Below are positions 1-11,512 of a stretch of 64,000 nt of DNA, piece by piece (position 1 is the first letter of the stretch; each line of letters opens with the position of its first letter). Location: assembly GCA_025175895.1 (NCBI GenBank), contig CM045989.1, forward strand, positions 125,997,272 through 126,061,271, given 5' to 3'. The translations under genes and the position numbers were made by a program. The notes beneath the pieces are model-generated. The model ran no database searches. It was not told the origin of the DNA and saw only the letters and a list, made by a program, of their open reading frames with translations. This stretch comes from Wurfbainia villosa. Taxonomy: Eukaryota; Streptophyta; Magnoliopsida; Zingiberales; Zingiberaceae.

Positions 1-1072
1 GAAGGTATCTGAGAAGAGCCTAGAGTCAAAATTGAGGAGTAGCCTTGTTGGCGAATAAGGGAAGAAGAAGATGGAAGTCCCCTCCTCCTCATCCAGGATG
101 AAGCCTCTACCTCCTCCGTGGATATACGGAAGAAGCCTACGTGGTAAGGAAGGTAAAGGCGTGCATTTAGAATTTTAGATTTGATAAATCTCATACTTGA
201 GGAATAGAAGACCAAGGGGAAGGTCGTATGTTATAATTGCGAGGAGAGGGGTATAAGAGATAATTGTCCCCTCTAAACAAAACGAGGAAGAAAGGAAGAA
301 GAAAGAAGAAAAGAAGAAGAAGAAGGGAAGTAAAAAGAAGGAAGAGAAGAAGAGGCAAAGGAAAGGGAAGGCCATGGCACTCAAGCCAAGACATGGGATG
401 ATCTTGCCTCTTAAATCCTCATCCAGAAGAAGAAAAGCATGTCTCGACCTAGCACTAATGGCTCTTCATGGCTCGGATTGCTCCTCCTCCTCGAAAATGA
501 AGAATCAGCTCAGTGCGGAGGCTCGAATGAAGGGAGCTTACGTCTTCCTCATCCAGAAGAAGAAGAAGAGGATATGGAAACTATAGTAGCAAGCCTCTCA
601 TAAGAAAATAGTTTCCATAATTTCTAGTTTAACTAAGGACTTATTTGGAATGAAAAAGAAAAATAAAAGCATGCTTAATCAAATTAAGGACTTAGAAAAT
701 AAACTAGAAAATGCATGCTTAAATGATAATATTTCTTCTAGCTTAAATGATGCATGCTCACATGACTATATGCTTTTGGATGTTAATGATGCATGCATAG
801 AGGAAAATAGGGCATTAAGGAAAGGTAGATTATTTAACCAGTAGAGAAATTCACTGATTGGCTCTAACACATTAAATATGATCGTAGGGAGCGAAGAGCG
901 AGTTTTAACAAAAAGGCCTAGGATATAAGGAAAGAAAAATGAAAGGCCTACAAATGCCTAATAGCTAGGGGACAAGATAAAAGAAAGTAATTGCTAGAAA
1001 ATGGATCCCCAAGGAATATCTAGTGAACCCGATAGGAAAGAACTTATTTTGGGTTCCAAAATCCATCCTTAA
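1..1072 (+). pseudogene. Degenerate SIRE-like gag remnant of element 1
   Basis: Decayed C-terminal part of a copia gag. A purine-rich stretch (240-370) encodes a charged low-complexity region, and a short open stretch at 650-844 reads as a Lys/Glu/Asn-rich coiled coil. At about 1015-1070 the translation gives a block ending in FWVPKS that matches the end of the better preserved gag at 14500-14560 (KEYL...FWVPKS). Many stops and frameshifts separate these pieces, so no full-length product is possible. Gag would form the cytoplasmic virus-like particle. The 5' end lies outside the window. Family assignment rests on the shared gag C-terminus and on the similar layout of element 2. Confidence 0.6.
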
Positions 1073-2327
1073 GGGTTAGAATAACCCTAGGGTAGTCAAC
1101 CACATGGACCTAACCTATATCGTATTTTGGTTGACTTAGGATGGCGGGACAACATTTTTAGATAGTGTTGGGTGATGATAGCGTGCCGTAAATAGATAAT
1201 AATGCTTAAATCATGATGATTGATGTAATTCCTATGTATATTTGCAATCATGATTTATGTTTTTGAAATTTGTACGTTATCATGAGAAATAGTTTGAATC
1301 ATGCTTTAGGTAATACTTTGTTTATTATCATCATATAATACCTAATGCATGACTATTATTTGATGAATACATGAGTTTCATGATCATAATGTAAATTCGT
1401 TCCATATATGTCTTTATGATCAATAGGATGTAAGGTTGATACTTAACCGTGATATAGAATTGCATGAATATATTGGTTAAGTATATACAAATACCTAGGA
1501 TGCATCTCACACTCACCATAGGCTACCTTGATTGAAAACTTAGCATGAGTGAGATGTTAGGATGATACAAATGTCCACTAATGCCTATGGCATTTAGATG
1601 GTCATTTAAAGTATCAAAATAGCAATAATAGACCAATCATGGGGAAGGCTTATGTTTAATTCATAGACATATTGCCCAAAGATCATGGTTGGATATTTCA
1701 TATGTTTTCAAAACAATTTCTTACTTTAAAATACATGTATTCATGTTTTGAAACAATTGATGCAAGACTAGGTGTTAAAGATACTCTTATGATCAAAACC
1801 TAGTAGTTTTTAAAGCTTTTGAATTTTTATATCGGAAATATAATGATTTTTAAATGAAAACGTATTTTTCATTTATATATCTTAAAAGAAATGTGTTCCC
1901 CCAAATTTAGCGATTTTTGAATTTTGGAATTTTTAATGCATTTACGAAATTGATCTGAAAATCGAAAATCCGAAATTCACGTGCGGTCGGTAGTATCCGA
2001 ACGATCTTGATGGCTGAATATCGGACGATAAAAGGTGAATTAGATTTTAAATCAACTTGTGGTATTTTCTTTCTATTAGACTTGATGCCGTATGGTTTTA
2101 ACTTAGTAATAATCTTTTTGATGGTGTCGAAGGAGAAAATATTATGTTTAAGTTAATTATAAAGGGAGAAATTTATGATAGGGGAGAAATTTACGTAGAG
2201 TTTCATGGATTAAGGGAGTTGCGTATTCTTTATATCATGATTATGTTTACATGCTTTCTTTCCTTTAAAATTTATATCGAATGTTTTTACCTAACTTAAG
2301 CGGATTATCGCACATCAAGAGGGAGAT
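1073..2327 (+). other. Non-coding internal region of element 1, no pol
   Basis: Between the gag end and the 3' LTR there are about 1.25 kb without any protease, integrase, RT or RNase H similarity. A GTGAGATGTTAGG block at about 1548-1560 recurs at the equivalent place in element 2 (about 15010) and in the SIRE element (about 43423), which marks it as SIRE-type spacer. A polypurine tract AAGAGGGAGA (2317-2326) directly precedes the LTR. Confidence 0.55.
2317..2327 (+). promoter_or_regulatory. Polypurine tract of element 1
   Basis: AAGAGGGAGATT immediately before the LTR start TGTTAG. It would prime plus-strand DNA synthesis. It resembles the AAAAAGGGGGAGAT tract of element 2. Confidence 0.6.
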
Positions 2328-3489
2328 TGTTAGAGCGATCTCTTGCAGTAATATGGTTTTGATGGTATGTGAAGGGTTTAAGTTAGTTTGATATGTTGAT
2401 TTGATATGTGCGTTGAAGTCGTGCGGGACTTAGTAATTGCCACGTGGAGCCGTGGCGAGTTCATCTCGTGACTCGTGCCTTGAGTCGGTGAAGGATAGCT
2501 TCTGCAGGCCGTGCGCTTGGAGCGTCAGGGGACCCGGACGAAGCTTGGAGTGAAGGTGGAGGAAGTAGACTTGAGGCGAGGCGCGAAGGAAGCGTTGCGA
2601 GCCGTCTCGCTGATCTTTGCCAGGGGCGTGGCGCGAGCGAAGAAAACTTGAGCGAGGACTCAGAAATGAGTGGCGATTATAACCGGGAAGGGTAGCTCTT
2701 AGGTGAAACTTGGCCGTTTTGGCGAGTGTCGGATGACTTTCGACACGGTCATTGCCGTGTCGTAGCGGTCATTGCTCTAAATCGATGGTTCGATCGGTGG
2801 TATAAACCGGTCAGTGCTTGCGATCATTTGCCGTAGACGAGCGATCGATTGATGTCGGCGTGATCATTGCCCGATGAATGGCGATCGGTGATGCGCGTAT
2901 CAGCGCGAGAATGGAGTCGACTCATTGGGCACTCATTGATCGAGCACTAGTCGTGATTGTGCCGTGATCGGTGATGCGATCTGGATTGGATGGTATCAGC
3001 GTGGAAGCGGCCGTTATTAGGCGGCGGCTATGGGACGATCGGTGATGGGTGCCGTGATCGGTGATCTGTGTCAGCGGGAAGAAACCCTCTTCCTCTATAA
3101 AAGAAAGGGGTAAGGCTTTGGGAGGCTAATGCTTGAGCGTGACTACTCCCGAAAGTGCCCTAAGCGATTTTCCACTCTTACTTGCTCTAATCTTCGTTCC
3201 GTTGTAGAAGAGTGATCTTTGTGTAAAAGGTTATCTCCGCTGGCTTTGTGCGAAGACTAGTGGATAGATTGCGGAGTGATTCACCGAGTGGACGAATCGG
3301 GGCCAGTGGATTAAGCGGCGTAGCCGTGAACCACGTTACATCTCCGTGTTTGTATTGTCTTTTTTTTATTTCTATTTGCTTGTCTTAGTTTATTGCTTCC
3401 GCTTGCGCTAACGTTTTCATAGACGAGCAAAATACGACATCCAACGAACGAGGGCTATTCACCCCCTCTGGCCGACGATCGATCCCACA
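2328..3489 (+). repeat. 3' LTR of element 1 (pol-less, SIRE-like)
   Basis: Starts TGTTAGAGCG after the polypurine tract and ends near GATCCCACA, about 1160 bp. It has the layout of the other SIRE-type LTRs here: a GATCG-rich block (about 2750-3080), a TATA box TATAAAAG at 3096, a transcribed stretch, then the CGCTAACG and CTATTCACCCCCTCT landmarks before the end that also occur at 12890 and 20155. The right boundary is set by comparison, since the left LTR lies outside the window and the target duplication cannot be checked. Confidence 0.65.
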
Positions 3490-5990
3490 ATCGTCTCGAC
3501 GGTGTAGCGTCCGCCTTATCCATAACGAATCACTATTAGTAGGGTGATACTCTACGAGGGTTTACTCGTCCTTGAATTGGTGGCTTGCGGGCGAATCCCT
3601 AGCTTCTAATTCGACATCGTGACTCTAAAGAGTCCGTACTTCGAAATCATCGTTAGGTTTTGCGAAGGTCGATCGTCATGACCTCGTCCCGACCGTGAGG
3701 TAGAAATTTCCACTAAGTCAATATTTTTCCTAACCATTAAAGTATAGTAACCACTAAGACAATACTTTTCCTATAGCTCAGCGATATCCTTCAGCTTGCT
3801 TGGTCCCAAAACACGAGAACTCCCAAAAATCCAAGGAAAATAAAATCCTCGAAACACAAAACCCACAAACCAAAATCGTAAACCAATAAAATTGTCACGT
3901 CACGGGGTATCAGTAAATCGAATGTGAGGAGGCCCTTAGGTACAATATTCAATCTGAGGACGGATCTGGTAAAAACCTCGAAATAATTATAGAAGTACCA
4001 ATATTTTATTAGCTGCGTAAATGCAGACTAAACATATATCACTTAAAGTAAAATAGTTTTGTGACACGAATCAATTGCGACCCGAAAATCAAAGTCATAA
4101 ATCAAATCGATAAGATAAAGTAAATAAAGTGGCATCTCGACGATGCGATTGGAACGAGTGAGGACTCTCTCGATTAACCTGAGGATAAGTGAGGAGGATA
4201 AATCTGACCACTCGGTGGATGTATAAACAATAGTCATGTCATAATCATACGTAATGGAAATCGCGAGAACAAGCTAGAGTATCTGACCCTCAGTACAATA
4301 TCGGTCTGCATATCACGATCGTGATATAAATATACATGAAACACAACCACTACATCAAGTAGTGCGTATCCAGGATACCACGGAAGCCTCGTGGCTCTCA
4401 ATGAGGAACTATCATGAGCTCATGACGTAACCCGTGGTAAATGATGATAGCACGGTCTGCAGCTATTTGCTACCCTGAATGAAACTCGTGGGTAAGCGGG
4501 TGGTAGAAAGACTCGATTCTGCTGGCGGCGACGACATCTACCACGAATGGATCTCGTAGGCGGAATGGCGTATATAGATATCTAGTTATTGATTGCTCAC
4601 AACCACATACTACCTCTAATGGGTTGCGGGGGCAGTTGATTATTCTAGGTTGTTAAGCCTAGGGTTATCGATACATCGATTATAGAAACATTATCAGCGT
4701 CGAGATCGTCGATCTCTTATTAAACCCGTTAGGCGGTCGAGGGTTTGACACCTCTATCTGACTGTTTACGAAGTCGGTAAAGATCGTGACTTATAAATAA
4801 ATAAGTCGAGATGGTTAAGTCTAGGGTTCCAACCCTTACAACATGAGCGATTATCGATTCGATAAAAAAGTCATAAGTCCCTAATAATCACGTCGAGACG
4901 ATTTATCATGGGTTTTCGTCCCAGTAACGAGAAAGCGTCTATCGAGGCGATAAAGCGACCCGATCTACTAACAAGTATGCTAAATTATATCATTTCTACG
5001 ATTTAAAATCATACATCGTAACATCTTTACCTCGAGCGATATCTCGTGAGTACTTAAGGCGTAAAGTAGTTATCTAGCTCACGCGTCATCACGAATCCGA
5101 TTATTACGACTCGAGCGAATAATGCAAGAATATAACCTTACGATGAAGTCATCTCGGCGTGATTGGGAGGCATGATTGACCACATGTATCTGAAGTACCT
5201 ACATGAGAGACTCTACTGCGGACTCCTCTCTCGACGAGAATGGGAGATATAATAAGGATTAATCGCGTCCCAACCATCTGACTCTACTAGTCAGATCACC
5301 GTATCATCAAAAAGCGATAAATGAATAAACATATATTAATATGCTCCGGGTTATTACGCTGGGGTTCCCGACACCTAGGGTTACTACTAATGTTGTTTCA
5401 TTCACGAGATCCGCTCTCTGAGAATAACCTCATCTAAGTTATTACATCTCTACTAGTCTTAATCGTGGTATCCACCATGAAACACATAACCATATATAAT
5501 CGCATGTCTGTCAATAAATGGCGGCGTAGTAAATCTTAATAGCGATCGATACGAAATTAATTAGGGTATATCTAAAGGGTCATGCAGGAACAAAGTCAAG
5601 GCAATACTAAATAAAGCATCGGATGCCTATATATACCCTAAACTATGTAAGCGATGTAATCGTATCATCGTGAACTAGGATCTGAGAGTCGAAAAACCTA
5701 TATGTATACCTTCTACAAATTTATCCATCTTAGTCGTATTATTGATTAGTACAATTCCCGATACTAGTCGAAAAGTAAGGGGTAAACATCTGCGATATAT
5801 CTAATCATTTTTATCACCATGATAACTAGCTCATTATAGCGATAATAGCGATTAATAATCAGTCACGAGCAAATAAACCGTGACCTAAAAATCTAATTGT
5901 CAGCGGATATCGAGGTTAAAAGCAATACTAGATAAAACATGATACTACCTAAGTAAATGCATGTCAATATAACTTGATATAAATATTAAA
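3490..5990. other. Unassigned non-coding tract
   Basis: No reading frame longer than about 65 codons and no recognisable domain. It contains CG-rich sub-blocks (4370-4720) and AT-rich stretches typical of untranslated or LTR parts of old plant retrotransposons. I cannot name a family. Confidence 0.4.
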
Positions 5991-8300
5991 TCTAGAAAAT
6001 TTTCTAGAATTTATTTACATGTAGCCAATCAGAGATGTCTGTTGTCGCGAATCCCGTATTAACCTCGTCGATAATACCTCAATTTCCGAAACATAAAAAT
6101 GCGTCGAAAATTAGTACAACTCGAAAATACCCAATTAACACGCGAACTTGGCGAACTCGAAAACCGAGACCACTGGGAACTCGGAACCTGCGCTCGATGC
6201 GAATAAATTGTCACGCCCGAGTCACTTGAGACAAAAATCCGACGTCTCCTGCATGCGGTGTGATACGATTTTCATCTGAGACTCGTGACCACTATACATC
6301 GGTCGGCCTAGGAATCGAACAACATGCGAGATAAAAATTAGGCCTCAGGCCATTAAGAAAAGTAAATAACAACAATCTACTATATCTAGACTTACCTCTT
6401 CTGCCATCTGAGCAGGAATATGCAACCCAAACCAATCGGATAGTCCATAAGAACACAACAAATATCTCCAAACCTCCACAAGTACATAACCAAAACATTA
6501 AGACCTAAACATATCTTCTATACAACATCCAAAACCATAACTCAAACAACTAATAAACTATCACGACGAGGAGGGGGTATGACAACTGGACTCTCACGTG
6601 ACTCCGTCACTGAAATAAATATAAAACCATGGGGTAAGTTCAAAGAACTCAGCGGATATAGTCGATATGCAAGGTAAGAAATAGCTAACACTAATAATCA
6701 TGCCAGTACAGTCTCATATATATGGGGTATGAAAGAAAGAAATACAAAATGACTATACTTATCTAAATCTCCTACCCTGATATAGGGCGTGTAATAAATC
6801 TTATAAGAGATAAAGTCGTCACCGTATCTGAATATGAATCCTGTATGCATGTGATCATATCACGACATCGAGGCATCGATAAAAATGCGTGAGCACAATC
6901 TGAATGCTATCCGTGCAAAATGCATGCACGTCGCGAATGCATGGTTACCTTTGGCCGTCGGTCGAGCCTCGCCTGCGATGATGAAGCCAGGAGTGGGTAG
7001 AAATTGTGACAATTATGCACTCTGCCGTCACTTGCTCTGAGTGGCCAGAGTGGACGGGATCTTTGTCGAGATACACCTATCCTCCTGCCCCACAGTGGGA
7101 GAGCTAAGCTCTCTCTCGGTGTCGTAGACGGAGGAGAGATCCTGCCCATTACCGTGCTACCTCATCGCTACCCGTGGTAGGCCGGTGAACTGAGCTTAGC
7201 ACACACCCTCTAATGTACCACTAACCCGTGAGTGTCGGTGTATGCGGGCCGTATAGCGCTACGGGCTCATTATAAAGGAACCCGTCGTGCGTCTGATAAA
7301 TGCAAGATGGTGTATGATACTAAAACATGTAAATCCAACTAAAAATACCTATCCGAATAATATGAACAATCAATAAGTGCATATCCATGATCCAAGTAAA
7401 CTATGATCCAAATAAAACAGGGAAGATATAATCATACTGATCAAATGCATGTAACAAGTAGGCACAAAAACATACTATGCATATAGACATGAAGATTATT
7501 GCAAGCTATCCTAACTAGCATATCAACATGACTATATCTAGGAGATAAGTCAAAATACCCACCTGATTAAATGCTCGAAATACTATAAATCTTTACGCCC
7601 GTGGACCTGTCTCGTGATCGAAACCTGCATATAACATAATCAATTACGATTAAATTCAAGCATACAACAACTTACTAATTAAATTCTACTTTGATCCCGT
7701 ATTCACTCAATCTAACGAATACGAGTACAACCTCTCGACTCACCAAATTCACCGTCCACAGGACGGATCCAAAACCCAAATAGCTACCTCACATATCAAA
7801 ACACATTCTGAACCATTCACAGCTCACTTAACATACCGCTTACAATCGTACAACCAACATCAAACCCACTCGCAACTACCTCATAGCCCTTCACAGTCCT
7901 CACCTACACCCATAGACCTATTCACAACCCCAACTCCACACAGAACACTGTCCACCTTGCTCCACCGAAGGAAAACCCTCCCCGAATCAACCAATTCAAT
8001 CTATTCACAGCTCCTTCACTTGCATGTACATAACTCCACCAGCCAAATCTCCAAACATATGCATTACAACCAACTTAAATGACCAAACCAACTCTAACTC
8101 GTAGCCAACTCCACGGATCAAAAATCCAACCGCATATAACAAGAATTAACCATAGTATGGACAAAGAAAAGAAGCAGATCAAGCTTACCAATGGTTGGAA
8201 CCTCACCGGCAGCAACCCCCTCCCAACAGCTCTGTTCGTCGGACAATCCCACTGCCCAAATCACAGCTCCAGTTCATCGAAGGGTGACCACAGCTAAAAC
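5991..8300. other. Unassigned non-coding tract, probably old LTR-retrotransposon DNA
   Basis: No convincing coding sequence. A TGTCACGCCCGAG block at about 6208 and a purine run GAGGAGGGGGTA followed by TGACAAC at about 6569-6587 are the kind of signals found at gypsy LTR edges, but no partner repeat is visible. The short frames at 6292-6498 and 6907-7149 (minus) have no recognisable motif. Confidence 0.35.
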
Positions 8301-9120
8301 CTAGATTTCATCCAAGATAAGGAGAGGAGCAGCCCTTACCTTGCTCCGACGACACTCGGGAAAAACAACTCCTGATTGTACCGCTGCCGCTTGCAGGGAG
8401 GTAAACGGCCAAAAGGAAAAGCTGCGATCAGCCTAGCTGCTGTCGGCGTTCGATGGGGCTGACGGAACAGAAGAGACGGCGACAGCAAAAGACTTGCGCC
8501 GACGGTGACTGGCCAAGGTAGCGGTCGATGGTCGCATGCGCCGGGGCGGCGACCGCTGGTCCTGTGCGCGCGTTGCACAAGGGCGGCGGGACGCGGTGAG
8601 GATTTGCCCGAGGCCACGAGCGGTCGTGGATGGTCACGGGTGGCGGCGTGGTGAGGAGGGTGGCGCGCGGAAGAATCCGGCGCGGGGGGGGGGGAGAACG
8701 AAGCCGTCTCGAGAGAAAAGGTCTCGGAAAGAAATCGCGATAGGGAAAACTTTAGGCTTTAGTGCGTGTGGCGGGGAAGTAATAAAACCTAAGGAGGGAT
8801 TAATGGAATTGGTTACGAAAACCGGTCCAATTTAATTAGCCGTAACCCTAAATTAGGTTTTAAACAAATCCAAAATCTTAACCCTAGGTTTAGATATTTA
8901 AACATAGGGTTAATCAAACCCATTAATTCTCCAATAATAAATAATCTTAATAGACCCTTTAAAAGTCTGTTTTTCTTATCCCCGTAATAATCTCGTACGA
9001 ACTCCGTTTAAATTCAGAAAAATTTCTAAAAGTCCCTAAAAATTCCGAAACATTTCCAGGATTATTTTTCCTAAATTTTGGCCATTAAAATTTATATGTT
9101 AAAATTTTCTGTATTTAACA
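8301..9120 (-). repeat. Possible minus-strand LTR end with GC-rich promoter-proximal block
   Basis: 8336-8760 is markedly GC-rich (with an 11-12 base G run near 8682-8693), flanked by AT-rich DNA at 8830-9120. Read on the minus strand the order is an AT-rich start near TGTTAAATAC at 9120, a CCTAGGG-like stretch, a GC-rich leader and a GGTAAG donor-like site at about 8340. This resembles the layout of a large gypsy LTR. No second copy is present, so the call is tentative. The two minus-strand frames at 8336-8637 are probably chance products of GC richness. Confidence 0.3.
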
Positions 9121-9610
9121 CATCCTCTATGGTGAAACCCCAATGATATTAACGAAGAGGATACTCTCTTCTTAGAGCTACTTTAGAAGTAACACAGTTG
9201 AAAGCTCAATGTGTTATTAGGACAACTAATGCAAAAAAGAAAATCAATCATCATAATAAGCAACAGTTGAAGAAAAAAAATTGTAGATAATACCAAATCA
9301 ATGCTTCGGCAATAAAAGGAAACAAATTGAAGAATAAAATAACTGCAACAATTAGAGGTTTGATTTGTTTGTTATTTGGTAACTAACTTTTTTATTATTT
9401 AGGCAATAAATAGGGAATTAGTTATAATCCCTGCTAAATTATCATTTTCTTATTTATTATTTTTGTTATTGAGTCAAGTCTATAAAAAGAGTCCAGAGTC
9501 CCTTTAGCAGAATCATCTCAAATCAATCAAATTTCTAATTTTCTTCTCTATGTGAAAGTTTTCTCCTCTGGGTGAGGATTGTGTTTTGGTTCATCCATTG
9601 AGTTGCATCA
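9121..9610 (+). repeat. 5' LTR of the gypsy element
   Basis: A stretch with a TATAAAAAG box at about 9480 and a downstream transcribed-like segment, ending GTTGCATCA just before a primer-site-like sequence. The right edge is well placed by the primer site. The left edge (about 9121-9130) is a guess because the partner LTR is not in the window. Confidence 0.5.
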
Positions 9611-9611
9611 A

Positions 9612-9625
9612 TTAGTATCATAGTC
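9612..9625 (+). promoter_or_regulatory. Degenerate tRNA-iMet primer binding site of the gypsy element
   Basis: TTAGTATCATAGTC differs at few bases from the usual plant site (TTGGTATCAGAGCC) complementary to the 3' end of initiator tRNA-Met. It sits directly after the LTR end. Confidence 0.5.
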
Positions 9626-10080
9626 AAAACTTGAAATCAGTTATATACCTCTTTTCCACCAATATCCCCTTTCTTTTGGCGACATCAATCAATTCTCTTT
9701 TCTGAAGTACGTAGACTTCGTTGCACAAATTTTCAACAAAAAGGTTTGCGTTAACTCAATAATATCGTTCTCATTTGAAAATTATTGATTGCTTGAATTT
9801 AGCAAGCTAATTAATTTGTGTGCATTATCTATTCAACTGGCATATTATTATTTTCATACCAATCACTTCTATTTGATCACCTTTTTATTTTATCTCTATT
9901 CAAAGTCATTTTATCTAACTAATTCCTTATTTGTCTCATCATTATTTTTTTCCTATTTGTCGATCATCTTATTTGTCTATTTTCAATTTGTCTCTCTGTT
10001 AGTTTGAAAGACCTAACTTATTTTCTTAAAAAAATACTATCATATAATTTATAAATCTCATTACTCGTTGAACCTTCACA
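9626..10080 (+). other. Leader of the gypsy element
   Basis: AT- and T-rich untranslated stretch between the primer site and the first gag codons. The open frame at 9789-10007 is hydrophobic only because of T richness and has no recognised motif. Confidence 0.4.
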
Positions 10081-11512
10081 TCAGCTACGACAAGAAATCC
10101 TACCATTAAAAAAATAGATGCTATGTGTGAACACGTGGAAGATGAGTTTAAGGCTATGTTTGGTGAGGGGTAATCAACTTTGTAATGTAATCAAGATTAT
10201 ATTATAAGATGGATTAATTTATTTAACATAATTTTAAAGACGTAATGTAATGTAATCGGATTACAAAAGAGGAGGCAAGATTCGTAATCTGGATTACAAA
10301 GGAAAAGCTGTGTAATCTGATTACATTACAGATTTAATATTATCATGATAAATATGTTATTCTTTTATTTTTTTCATTGCTTCCCGACACTCGTCAACGG
10401 CGACCACCAATGATGGTTGCCAACAAGCAGAGACCAGACGCGGTTAATGATCGACGGATCGACGGCCAAACGGCCGTCGGCGACTAACAACCGATATTAA
10501 TGGCCGATCGACGTGATCGACGATCGGCGATCGTCGATCGATTGTGGCGGCCGATGGCCGGCCGACGGTGGTCGAAGCGACGATCGATCGGCGATCGATC
10601 GGCCAAACCGATCGGCGTCGGCCGACGATCGCAATCGATCGGCCCAGTAACCGAGTCGGTGATCAACGATTAACGATCGACGACCGACGACGGTCGGCGA
10701 TTGCCCGATGATCGACTGGCGGCCGCCGACACAAGGAATCAACTAAGAATTTAATTATCTTCAAATGAAATTATAAAGATAATTTTGTCATTCTATAATA
10801 ATATGAATTACATTCCTTATAATAAATAATAAACATCAAACAAACGAATGTAATCGGCTTTTGTGTCAGATTCTGTACATTCTTAACGTAGTAATGTAAT
10901 CTGGCATTCATTCTGAAACGATTATATTCTGAGGCCAGATTATATTACTGTATCACAGCGTAGCCTAAGACCCTTCGATCAAGAGTGGAAGACTTAGAAT
11001 GATTTAAAATTTATGTTGCTAGCATAATCAATAAGATACTAAAAGATACGAGTCCTAAGCCCACATACCACATATCCCACATACTCAATGATCACCCAGG
11101 CATCAACTACCTTGGGACCATTAAACAATCACTATTGAGGAAGATCACTTTCAAAACACCTAAATTCGAACTAGAGTTAGACTTGAAATAAGACTAGAAA
11201 TAGATATTATTCATCGAGTTAAATTAGATGGCTCTAATTTTGATAATTGGTTAGATCCAAATGCATTCCTCTATTGGGTCACTGAGATTGAGATTGAGGA
11301 TTACTTTGACTGTACGATATGACCCAATTTGAATGAACGCAATAGTCATACATTGAGTAGGGATGAAATGGATTCTGAATAAAAAATATGTCCCCACGTA
11401 CTTTGGAAACCAACAATATACCAGGTGGATAAATATAAAACAATCAAAAATTAATGTAATTGAATATTTAAACAAATTTGACAATTTATGAATATGATGT
11501 AACCCTAAATTA
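10081..11512 (+). pseudogene. Gypsy gag, N-terminal part, interrupted by a MITE
   Basis: Reading through 10130-10151 and then from 10969 gives one continuous charged coiled-coil segment (HVEDEFK then TLRSRVEDLE) once the MITE and one TAA are removed. Further on, 11205-11310 reads LDGSNFDNW and a WVTEIE..DYFD stretch, the typical start of the gypsy gag core (DG.N...FL.W...E..F). The frame has stops. The rest of gag continues after element 2 at 20193. Gag would build the virus-like particle; this copy is inactive. Confidence 0.65.
10152..10965. mobile_element. Harbinger-type MITE (non-autonomous), 814 bp
   Basis: Terminal inverted repeats start GGCTATGTTTGGT on the left and, read from the right, GGCTACGCTGTGAT. 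Both are followed by TAAT and TAATGTAATC-like repeats facing inward. The flanks carry a TAA duplication (10149-10151 and 10966-10968), the hallmark of PIF/Harbinger insertions. Removing the element and one TAA restores the gypsy gag frame. There is no transposase, so it would need one in trans. The core (about 10430-10735) is a GATCG-rich block unlike the AT-rich arms, and the frames in it (10484-10742, minus) are by-products. Confidence 0.75.

Noticed and set aside
175..394. Phe-rich minus-strand frames
   Set aside because: They are the antisense of a GAAGAA purine tract in the gag remnant; low complexity, no domain.
6907..7149. 80-residue minus-strand frame
   Set aside because: No recognised motif, in a GC-rich part of a non-coding tract.
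8336..8835. Three overlapping frames of 69-99 residues on both strands
   Set aside because: Typical by-product of high GC content; composition only, no domain and no conserved start context.
10484..10742. Arg/Asp-rich minus-strand frames in the MITE
   Set aside because: Translations of the GATCG repeats; the six-base periodicity explains the openness.
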